DNA of 13,466 bases, taken from NCBI GenBank assembly GCA_030741455.1, contig JASLVI010000030.1, positions 1 to 13,466 of the forward strand. Reading direction: 5' to 3'. Shown here one piece after another: positions 7,164 to 13,466 of this stretch; the stretch's first letter is position 1, and every line of letters begins with the position of its first letter. A model generated the notes under the pieces. That model was given only the letters and a program-made list of their open reading frames with translations, was not told the origin of the DNA and did not search any database. Both the position numbers and the translations under genes were made by a program. The stretch is from Candidatus Poseidoniaceae archaeon. GTDB taxonomy: Archaea > Thermoplasmatota > Poseidoniia > Poseidoniales > Poseidoniaceae.

Positions 7164-7499
7164 TCAATCCTGATTTCCTTGTTTCACCCACTCGTAAAAG
7201 GAATGCATAATGGGGCTCAATTGTTTCCCATACTCCGAAATTTGATATTCAAATGTCTTCGAATCCTCGTTGGCTTTTGTTCGAATAACCAGATTAAATT
7301 CGATTAATTCCCCTAATCGACGAGAAACCGTTGTTGATGATGCACCAATCTGGTCCTTGATTTCCGAGAAGCGAAGTGGCCGTTTTCCTTGTTCAAGGAT
7401 CATCAAAATGTGCAACGATTTGGACTTGGTTAACTGCTCGAGAAGTGCATCAACCTGCCCGTAAAGCGGGTCGCAATTTCGATTTGTTACGTCGCTCAC
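7164..7499 (-). CDS. HxlR-like winged helix-turn-helix transcriptional regulator
   Basis: This 111-aa protein has the size and layout of HxlR-family regulators, dimeric wHTH DNA-binding proteins. The N-terminal CDPLY (residues 9-13) corresponds to the conserved Cys-Pro region. HILMILEQGKRPLRFSEIKDQIG matches the family's 'ILreL-G-RFsel' helix pair, STTVSRRLGELIEFNLVIR is the recognition helix and wing entry, and EYQISEYGKQLSPIMHSFYEWV matches the 'Y-LTe-G-L-P-l--W' C-terminal helix. HxlR regulators often sense thiol or electrophile stress through the N-terminal Cys, but the signal here is unknown. The gene diverges from the large surface-protein gene across a 110-base region rich in inverted repeats. 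That suggests it represses itself and/or that neighbour. Confidence 0.85.
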   Translation of the reverse strand: MSDVTNRNCDPLYGQVDALLEQLTKSKSLHILMILEQGKRPLRFSEIKDQIGASSTTVSRRLGELIEFNLVIRTKANEDSKTFEYQISEYGKQLSPIMHSFYEWVKQGNQD

Positions 7500-7609
7500 A
7501 ACAATTTTACATCGACCATGTTCTTAATCCAACGGTAACAGTATTGATACCAAATATAGTACCACACGTGTTACAGATTGTTTATGTCAGGACTTTATGT
7601 GAAAAAAAC
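7500..7609. promoter_or_regulatory. Divergent promoter/operator region, HxlR-like regulator / surface protein
   Basis: This region is AT-richer than its surroundings and has nested symmetry. GTAACA (7535-7540) and TGTTAC (7569-7574) form a perfect 6-base inverted repeat flanking GTAT-TG-ATAC (7541-7550) and the palindrome ACACGTGT (7564-7571). Candidate TATA elements are AAATATAG (about 7552-7559) and TTTATG (7581-7586); the latter lies about 24-29 bases before the ATG at 7610 and would give a leaderless transcript. On the other strand TTAAGA (about 7522-7527) is a weak candidate for the regulator. The symmetric elements are plausible binding sites for the dimeric HxlR-like product, though untested. 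Confidence 0.5.
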
Positions 7610-10600
7610 ATGCGTGCATGGTTCGTTATAGTGACACTTATGACAGTTTTATTGACTCCAATGTTAATGCATCAGCAAGAGAACTTGTTTTCAACGTCGA
7701 ACCCTCAGTTTACTGGAACAACAAACGTATCCGTTTCACCAAACTCCGGCTGGACAACGGGTGGAGAAACGATTACGATCACTGGCACGGGATTCTCAAG
7801 CCTAGCCTACAACAACATCACGACAGATGGCATGACCCATTCATGGACAGTTTCTACCGTTGATTATGTTCAAGGCGGTTACGGCGATCAAGCCATTGCA
7901 GTGACTTCTAATGGTGATATCCACATCGTCTATTACAACTACGATACGCATCAACTCAAACACGCTGTTTACGATGGAAGTTCTTGGTCACGCTCGGTGA
8001 TTGTTTCAAACTCCGGAAGCATGGATTATCGAGATGTTGAGATGGTCGTCGATAGCAACGATCACCTTCACGTATCGCATTGGGTAACTGGAGATTACCT
8101 CCATTACAGATATTTCAACGGAACAGACTGGTCGATTCCTTACTCGACGAGTAACGTCGATTCCTATGGAACTGGCATTGCTGTCAACTCTCAGAATCGT
8201 GCCCACATCGTGTTCTCAAGTCCAGCTTATGTTTGTGGAGGACTCCACATGGCCTACGATGACGGAAGTGGTTGGAATAAGATTGGCCTCGACACATCGA
8301 CAGATCTGATCGGCTGCTACTCTTCGATTGATATCGATGGCAACGATGCTGTTCACGTATCGTATCGTGATCATCGAAACAGCCGCTTCAATTACATTAC
8401 CAACGAAAGCGGTCCGTGGGACAAGTATCAGCATTCCAATACGAATATGCCTGGCTATTACACTCAGACGAAAGTCAAGTCTGATGGTGACATCTTCATC
8501 ATCCAAAAGAACTCCAATGGTCTTCGCTATGCAGAGGGTTATCCCGGATCTCAATGGAGTCAGGGTGGAATTACTGGAGACTCTGGTGATGATACCTCTT
8601 TGTTCTTGGATGCACTTGACCGACCACACGTTCTGCACTGGAAGTCAAGTACTGATGACTTGCTCTATTCCACACGTAGCGCATCTGGCTCATGGTCAAG
8701 TATGACCGTCGATGGAACAGGAGGACTTGATGTAGGCCGTTCAAATGCACTTGTGGTGGATGACAACCACCAACTCCATGCAGCCTATGCAGATTATGAT
8801 AACAAGAACTTGCGCTATGCTACAATGTCTGCAGGTCTCGTTGAAACAAGCGAAGTGAGCATTCAATTCGGACAATATGGTAACGTGACTGCAACTGTTC
8901 TCGATGATTCAACCATCCAAGTGACAACACCTATCGCAGGAAGTACGTACGAAACCGTTGACCTCACCCTTTGGGGTGACAATGGAGCTGTGCTCGACCT
9001 CAATGTATCCTACCTTTTCATCGCTCCCGATGACCTCGATATGGATGGCGTTCTCAACGATGTCGATGATTGCAGCAATGTTGCAGGAACCTCGACAATT
9101 GACCTTCTCGGTTGCCCAGACCAAGATGGTGATGGTTACAGCGACACAGGGGATGTATTCCCCTCTGATGCAACAGAATGGAACGATACAGATGGCGATG
9201 GCGTGGGCGATAATGGTGATGCATTCCCGTTTGATGCAACGGAGACGCTTGATACAGATGGCGATGGTGTAGGGAACAACGCCGACGATTTCCCACTTGA
9301 TCCAAACGAGGACACAGATTCCGATGGCGATGGTGTTGGTGATAACGCAGACGCCTTCCCGAACGATCCGTATGAGTCTATGGACTCCGATAACGATGGA
9401 GTGGGCGACAACGCCGATATGTTCCCGAACAATGCATTCGAATACGTTGACAGCGATGGCGACGGAGCAGGAGATAATGGCGACATGTTCCCTTACGATG
9501 CCAATGAAACGATGGATTCTGATGGGGATGGCGTAGGCGACAATGCCGACGCATTCCCACTTGATGCATCTGAGACAAAGGATTCCGATAACGATGGCAT
9601 TGGCGACAATACTGACAGTCATCCATTTGTCAACAACTTCATTGATAGCGACAACGATGGAATTGTCGATCTCTCAGATGAATTCCCCAACGATGCGACA
9701 CAATGGTTGGATGCAGATGGTGATGGTTACGGTGACAATTCATCAGGTAACAATCCTGACCTTTTTCCAACAGTTCCTTCTCAATGGAGCGATATTGATG
9801 GTGATGGATATGGAGACAACTGGGGCAATGCATCATGGGACGATGTTCGTGTTCAATCAGGAATTGGTGAATTCGTGGCTGGAGCAGTCATGGCAGATTA
9901 TTGTCCAGAAATCAGTGGTAATTCCACCATGATGGGCTACTTTGGCTGTCCTGACTCAGATGGAGACGGTATTGCGAACATCTTCGATCTCATTGAACTG
10001 CCAAAGGATACTGACGGAGACGGTATTCCCGATCAATTCGACCAGTGCCCAGATACCAAGTTTGGAGCATTTATCGATGCCTTTGGTTGTGAAATCGATA
10101 CATCGGCAACAGGCGGCAGTGGTCTGAATTCAGAAGAAAGTGGATTTTTCTCGGGTGAAGTGGCACAAACCGTTGGAATCGGTGCGATTCTCTTGGCCAT
10201 CTTCTCAATCCTTCAGACAAATGCAGCAGCAGCAATCCTGCCAGATGCATTCCGTTGGGTACAGGTCTTCCGTCGAAACAACAACCTCTCAAAGGAAGAG
10301 GAAAATGAATTGACGTACCTCCAGTCATTGGTTCAGACCTACTACACTGAGCCTGAGACACTCAAAGAAGAAGTTCGGAATTTCAAGGTGGACTTAACGT
10401 CTCGATTCATGAACAATGAGATCAAGCGAGAGACTCGAGAAAAGTTGTTGATACTCATCGAAGAATTGATTGTTTCCGATGCAAGTGAACTCCAGTTCAT
10501 CGCTCAAAGTGATGGATACTTCGGATTGACGAACACGACAAGTGTCGAAGAGCGGCTCGACATGTTGGACGAAGAGGTAGCAATGCGTACAACATCCGCA

Positions 10601-10735
10601 GGCATTCCAAGTGCTGTCATGAAGGGAGAAATGAATCCGGAAGACGGGCATGAATACATCGAATACCCTCCTGGTAGCGAGAACTGGTTCATTCGTAGTC
10701 CAAATTCCAGTGAATGGACAAAGTGGAAAAACTGA
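7610..10735 (+). CDS. Cell-surface protein: TIG domain split by seven-bladed propeller, TSP3 repeats, TM anchor
   Basis: The gene product is 1041 aa from the ATG at 7610, chosen because it begins a signal peptide (MRAWFVIVTLMTVLLTPM). The open frame reaches back to 7376 but that part is antisense to the regulator. Residues 38-62 look like the first strands of an IPT/TIG domain (SPNSGWTTGGETITITGTGF). Residues 75-409 hold seven units of about 48 residues with pattern 'D-ND-HVsY-D--L-Y--yDGs-W', a BNR-like seven-bladed beta-propeller. Residues 416-471 complete the TIG domain (FGQYGNVTATVLDDSTIQVT, ending SYLFI). About 14 TSP3-type Ca-binding repeats span 474-830, with flanking Cys pairs. A TM helix lies at about 851-868, then a cytoplasmic charged, helical tail to 1041 ending in EYPPGSENWF and EWTKWKN. 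The role may be adhesion, glycan binding or signalling; no catalytic site is evident. Confidence 0.88.
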   Translation: MRAWFVIVTLMTVLLTPMLMHQQENLFSTSNPQFTGTTNVSVSPNSGWTTGGETITITGTGFSSLAYNNITTDGMTHSWTVSTVDYVQGGYGDQAIAVTSNGDIHIVYYNYDTHQLKHAVYDGSSWSRSVIVSNSGSMDYRDVEMVVDSNDHLHVSHWVTGDYLHYRYFNGTDWSIPYSTSNVDSYGTGIAVNSQNRAHIVFSSPAYVCGGLHMAYDDGSGWNKIGLDTSTDLIGCYSSIDIDGNDAVHVSYRDHRNSRFNYITNESGPWDKYQHSNTNMPGYYTQTKVKSDGDIFIIQKNSNGLRYAEGYPGSQWSQGGITGDSGDDTSLFLDALDRPHVLHWKSSTDDLLYSTRSASGSWSSMTVDGTGGLDVGRSNALVVDDNHQLHAAYADYDNKNLRYATMSAGLVETSEVSIQFGQYGNVTATVLDDSTIQVTTPIAGSTYETVDLTLWGDNGAVLDLNVSYLFIAPDDLDMDGVLNDVDDCSNVAGTSTIDLLGCPDQDGDGYSDTGDVFPSDATEWNDTDGDGVGDNGDAFPFDATETLDTDGDGVGNNADDFPLDPNEDTDSDGDGVGDNADAFPNDPYESMDSDNDGVGDNADMFPNNAFEYVDSDGDGAGDNGDMFPYDANETMDSDGDGVGDNADAFPLDASETKDSDNDGIGDNTDSHPFVNNFIDSDNDGIVDLSDEFPNDATQWLDADGDGYGDNSSGNNPDLFPTVPSQWSDIDGDGYGDNWGNASWDDVRVQSGIGEFVAGAVMADYCPEISGNSTMMGYFGCPDSDGDGIANIFDLIELPKDTDGDGIPDQFDQCPDTKFGAFIDAFGCEIDTSATGGSGLNSEESGFFSGEVAQTVGIGAILLAIFSILQTNAAAAILPDAFRWVQVFRRNNNLSKEEENELTYLQSLVQTYYTEPETLKEEVRNFKVDLTSRFMNNEIKRETREKLLILIEELIVSDASELQFIAQSDGYFGLTNTTSVEERLDMLDEEVAMRTTSAGIPSAVMKGEMNPEDGHEYIEYPPGSENWFIRSPNSSEWTKWKN
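7832..8836 (+). repeat. Seven beta-propeller blade repeats in the surface protein
   Basis: Residues 75-409 of the surface protein contain seven aligned units. Their core strands read IAVTSNGDIHIVYYN, MVVDSNDHLHVSHWV, IAVNSQNRAHIVFSS, IDIDGNDAVHVSYRD, KVKSDGDIFIIQKN, LFLDALDRPHVLHW and LVVDDNHQLHAAYAD. Each is followed by an L-Y/H strand and (units 1-6) a Gly-Ser-x-Trp turn. Unit 7 ends before its Trp strand. The stretch SWTVSTVD at 78-85, before unit 1, resembles the SWSSMTVD that closes unit 6 and could supply the missing strand by Velcro-type closure. The repeats are diverged at DNA level, so this is an old duplication and not a recent tandem array. Confidence 0.75.
9029..10099 (+). repeat. 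TSP3-type (D-x-D-G-D-G) calcium-binding repeat tract
   Basis: Residues 474-830 of the surface protein consist of about 14 repeats on the pattern DsDGDGVGDNaDaFPxDa-E-x, mostly 18-22 residues long. The most regular block is about 9119-9640. The first and last units carry Cys pairs (DDCSN...LGCP and DQCPD...FGCE), typical of archaeal/bacterial TSP3 tracts. Two late units (GDNSSGNNPDLFP and GDNWGNASWDD) are irregular and longer. Such tracts bind many Ca2+ ions and make stiff stalks; here the tract links the propeller head to the membrane anchor. DNA-level similarity between units (GATGGCGATGG cores) is visible but synonymous changes are frequent. Confidence 0.9.
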
Positions 10736-10843
10736 TTGAAGCAAAGACTTCAAACACTTCCTGCCTCATGGAAAGACATGGTCATCCAATCGCAACATGC
10801 ACCCGACCACAGCCGCTCGACGAAGTATCTCGATCGAACACGA

Positions 10844-12217
10844 ATGAACAATGCACTTGAGCAAGCAATGGACTTTGGCGCAACATACGCAGAGATTCGG
10901 TTGATGGCTGAGACGACCTCCTCTGTTCGACTGAAGGACGGTCAGTTGGAACATGCGATTCCAGGTCAAGAGATTGGAGCAACACTACGAATTCTTGCTG
11001 ATGGAGCCTGGGGTGTTCATTCTACAACTGATATCTCCAACATTCCAAATGAAATTGAATCCACAGTCAAACTTGCACGGGCTGTTGCTGCACGACGACC
11101 GAGTGGCTCAAAACCGATTCAACTTGCTGAAATTCCGGTTCTACAAGATGAGATTCACTGGCGACCGAAGAAAGATGTTCGAAACACGGATCTTCAGACC
11201 AAATTGGGAATGCTCCAAACCATTCATGCCTCAGCCGATGATGATGATCGCATCATTTCAGTTGCCTGTGGATGGTCCGATGAACATCTCCACACAGAAC
11301 TCCTAACCACAGAAGGCATGGACCGCACATGGTCCTTCCAACGCTCGATGGTCAACGGCATGGTGACTGCTCGAGATGGTGGCGACCCAGTCTCCTATAG
11401 AATGCGTCATGGAGGAGAAGGTGGGCTCGAACTTATCGAAGCATGTGATCTTGGAGGCCTTGGAGAACATGCAAGAATTTCTGCACTTCGATTGCTGAAG
11501 GCAGAACGAGCTCCGAGTGGAAAACTTCCACTCATTGCAGACCGTGATTTGACAGGCGTATACATCCATGAAGCACTTGGCCACCCATGTGAGGCAGACC
11601 TTGTCGCTGCGGGCGACTCCTGTCTGGATGGTAAACTTGGCCAAAAAATAGGGAACGACATCGTTACTGTTGTTGACGATCCAACCATGCGTGGAGGTTA
11701 TGGCGCCTATCCAATCGATGATGAAGGTCTCGATGTACGTGAAAAGACACTCATCAAGAATGGTATCCTCACAGATTATCTCAACCATCGAGAGACGGCC
11801 CATCACTTTGGTATTGAACCCAATGCTGGAGCGCGTGCCCAGGACGGTCTGCATCATCCACTCGTTCGAATGTCAAACACCATGATTATGGGTGGATCTT
11901 ACACCGATATTGACGAACTTGCTGAAGACATTCAGTACGGTGTCTATGCATGCGGTTCGCGTGGAGGTCAAGTCGATACAGGACGAGGTTCGTTCCAATT
12001 CGCTGCCCAAGAAGCCTACCTCATCGAGAATGGCGAAATCACCACCCCACTTCGTGATGTGAGCGTGAGTGGTCTAACGCTGCAAATTCTGAACGATGTT
12101 GACGGATTGACCAAGGATGCAAAACTTGCAAGCCCAGGCTTCTGCGGAAAAGGGCAAACCGTTCCTGTCGGTGACGGTGGCCCAATCATGCGCATTCGTG
12201 AAGCATTGGTGGGATGA
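10844..12217 (+). CDS. tldD: TldD family metalloprotease subunit
   Basis: The product is about 457 aa from the ATG at 10844, within the usual TldD range. The N-terminus (ALEQAMDFGATYAEIRLM) and LRILADGAWGVHST are standard for the TldD/PmbA N-domain. The zinc motif HEALGH lies at residues 242-247, followed by CEADLV. The later blocks YGAYPIDDEGL, LIKNGILTDYLNHRETA, and the C-terminal SRGGQVDTGRGSFQFAAQEAYLIENGEI (around positions 11957-12043) are family signatures. TldD pairs with TldE/PmbA to form a heterodimeric protease that cleaves unfolded peptides and, in bacteria, matures peptides such as microcin B17; the archaeal substrate is unknown. The frame is open back to a TTG at 10736 abutting the preceding stop, and an ATG at 10778 would add 22 residues. 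Position 10844 is preferred because family homology begins there. pmbA follows after 3 bases. Confidence 0.93.
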   Translation: MNNALEQAMDFGATYAEIRLMAETTSSVRLKDGQLEHAIPGQEIGATLRILADGAWGVHSTTDISNIPNEIESTVKLARAVAARRPSGSKPIQLAEIPVLQDEIHWRPKKDVRNTDLQTKLGMLQTIHASADDDDRIISVACGWSDEHLHTELLTTEGMDRTWSFQRSMVNGMVTARDGGDPVSYRMRHGGEGGLELIEACDLGGLGEHARISALRLLKAERAPSGKLPLIADRDLTGVYIHEALGHPCEADLVAAGDSCLDGKLGQKIGNDIVTVVDDPTMRGGYGAYPIDDEGLDVREKTLIKNGILTDYLNHRETAHHFGIEPNAGARAQDGLHHPLVRMSNTMIMGGSYTDIDELAEDIQYGVYACGSRGGQVDTGRGSFQFAAQEAYLIENGEITTPLRDVSVSGLTLQILNDVDGLTKDAKLASPGFCGKGQTVPVGDGGPIMRIREALVG

Positions 12218-12220
12218 ACG

Positions 12221-13466
12221 ATGATTCCCGACGATGCCATTGAACGGCTTCTTGAAGGATGTCAATCCATTGCAAAGCAGTGTGAATCACAAGGGATTCA
12301 AGAATGGGAAATCGTCGCATCTCAAGGATATGGACGCTCATTGGATATTGAAGCAGGTCGAATTTCTCTCGCATCTGGAGGAGGCGAGGGGGGCTTTGGT
12401 GTTCGAGTCTTACAAGACGGTCGCTACGGCTATGCGCACCTTGTTGATCCAAGCGGTGCAGAACATGCTGTTTCTGAAGCCTTATCCATTGCGAAGGCAA
12501 GTCCACAAATTGAAGGCTTTTCTCTTCCAAGTGCATCGGATGCGACACCCATTGAAGGTATGAGCGATGAAGCGATTCTGAACCTCACTGCAGAAGATTT
12601 ACTGATGCAAGGTGATGACATCATCTCAGAAGTTGCTTCACTTGACAAGCGAGCCGTCGTCATTGGAGGTGGTGTAGGCATTGGTGCAGAAGCGGGAGTC
12701 ATGCTTTCCAGCGAAGGTGTTGAGGCCTCTGGAATCACAACCTCGCATGGATTAGGTGTCCAAGTTTCGATTGAAGAAAATGACCAAATGACGAGTTCAT
12801 GGGAAAGTTGCTCTTCACGACAACTCATGGAAGGCATTCCATCCTGCGTTCCGATGGCGGTCGAATGGGCACAGAAAACACGTGATCCAATATCGGTTGA
12901 AACACAGCCAGTGGATACAGCTGTTTTGATGACCCCGCAAGGAATCAGTTCTCTGTTTTCAAACATTATTCGCCCCTCTATCTTGGGAGAGCGAATGGTT
13001 CGAAAGGAATCTTTCTGGTCGGAGAAAATGAATGAAAACGTTCTTGATTCCCATCTTTCGATGCTTGATAATCGAAGGATGGAAGGCGGCTTTGCATCAT
13101 CATCGAGGGATGGAGAAGGGGTACCAACCGCATGCCATACCATCGTAGAAAACGGTGTCCTCAGAAAGATGATTTGGTCAACACGAGATGCTGCAAAGAA
13201 TGTCGCTGAAGGACGCATAGATTCAGCTACAACAACGGGCTCCGCTTCAAGAGGAAGCCATATGTCCCCTCCAACAACGGGTTGTGGTGATGTACAACTT
13301 CTTACGTCAAAGAAGGCACAGTCAAGAGATGAATTGATTCAAACAATGGGTGAAGGTTACATCGTACACAGTGTCATGGGGGCACACACAGCGAATCCAA
13401 CGAGTGGAGATTTCTCGGTGACAACGAGCACGATTCTCCGTGTTGAAGATGGGGAGATTATCGGTG
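12221..13466 (+). CDS. pmbA: PmbA/TldE family subunit (3' end cut by window)
   Basis: From the ATG at 12221 the frame stays open for 415 codons to the window edge, so only the last 20-40 residues are probably missing. The N-domain includes GGGEGGFGVRVLQDGRYGYA, the PmbA/TldD strand pair. The C-domain has MEGGFASSSRDGEGVPT, an ENGVLRKMIWSTRDAA block, TTTGSASRGSH and ANPTSGDFSVT, all matching TldE/PmbA signatures. It lacks the HExxxH zinc motif of TldD, as expected for the non-catalytic partner. GGTGGGATGA (about 12208-12217), overlapping the tldD stop, may act as its Shine-Dalgarno. The 3-base gap to tldD implies coupled translation and stoichiometric subunit synthesis. Confidence 0.92.
   Translation, partial: MIPDDAIERLLEGCQSIAKQCESQGIQEWEIVASQGYGRSLDIEAGRISLASGGGEGGFGVRVLQDGRYGYAHLVDPSGAEHAVSEALSIAKASPQIEGFSLPSASDATPIEGMSDEAILNLTAEDLLMQGDDIISEVASLDKRAVVIGGGVGIGAEAGVMLSSEGVEASGITTSHGLGVQVSIEENDQMTSSWESCSSRQLMEGIPSCVPMAVEWAQKTRDPISVETQPVDTAVLMTPQGISSLFSNIIRPSILGERMVRKESFWSEKMNENVLDSHLSMLDNRRMEGGFASSSRDGEGVPTACHTIVENGVLRKMIWSTRDAAKNVAEGRIDSATTTGSASRGSHMSPPTTGCGDVQLLTSKKAQSRDELIQTMGEGYIVHSVMGAHTANPTSGDFSVTTSTILRVEDGEIIG

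Noticed and set aside
7376..7609. N-terminal extension of the surface protein to an ATG at 7376
   Set aside because: This part is antisense to the HxlR-like regulator and would place 78 non-secretory residues before an evident signal peptide; the ATG at 7610 starts that signal peptide.
8909..9622. A 237-codon minus-strand frame over the TSP3 tract, plus several smaller frames on both strands there
   Set aside because: The repetitive Asp-Gly codons of the TSP3 repeats create long open frames in other registers (Val/Ile/Cys- or Met/Thr-rich). They are a by-product of the repeat, not genes.
9119..9640. Regular repeats considered as a CRISPR-like or tandem DNA array
   Set aside because: The periodicity is in-frame and explained by TSP3 protein repeats; there are no constant repeats with unique spacers and no cas genes.
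12430..13218. A 262-codon minus-strand open frame
   Set aside because: It is antisense to pmbA/tldE, whose + frame shows clear family motifs throughout. The translation is low-complexity Ser-rich and unlike a protein family.

Overview
The window most likely comes from a planktonic euryarchaeon of the Marine Group II/III type (Candidatus Poseidoniia). The grounds are a Hel308-type helicase beside a Cgi121-like KEOPS subunit, archaeal-style wHTH and TldD/PmbA genes, roughly balanced GC, very tight gene spacing, and a long secreted protein with thrombospondin type 3 (TSP3) calcium-binding repeats and a C-terminal membrane anchor. This assignment is inference from gene content; no rRNA gene is present. 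I see no tRNA, CRISPR array, insertion sequence or prophage gene.

Layout. The left edge (2-256, +) holds the 3' end of an unrecognised gene. A 104-base gap follows, then a same-strand run: a PaaI-like hotdog thioesterase (361-825), a SprT-like zinc metalloprotease with a zinc ribbon (835-1377), and a large membrane protein of unknown function (1414-3441). The last looks like two type I membrane proteins joined end to end. A small two-TM protein with a TerB/EF-hand-like C-terminus (3427-3933, -) meets it tail to tail with a 15-base overlap. Divergent from that, the helicase (4021-6597) and the Cgi121-like gene (6613-7161) form a two-gene unit that links DNA repair/fork processing with the KEOPS (tRNA t6A) complex.

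A second regulatory centre lies at 7500-7609. An HxlR-like regulator (7164-7499, -) and a 1041-aa cell-surface protein (7610-10735, +) diverge from a 110-base region with nested inverted repeats. The surface protein has a signal peptide, an IPT/TIG domain that appears split by an inserted seven-bladed beta-propeller, about 14 TSP3-type repeats, one TM helix, and an approximately 170-residue cytoplasmic tail ending in a Trp/Pro-rich motif. Downstream on the same strand lie tldD (about 10844-12217) and pmbA/tldE (12221 to the window end, incomplete), the two subunits of the TldD/E metalloprotease.

The least ordinary points are the nested TIG/propeller surface receptor with its adjacent regulator and operator-like repeats, the tandem 'double type I' membrane protein with an internal signal-peptide-like segment, and the helicase-Cgi121 pairing. 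No dedicated defence or mobile system is visible.
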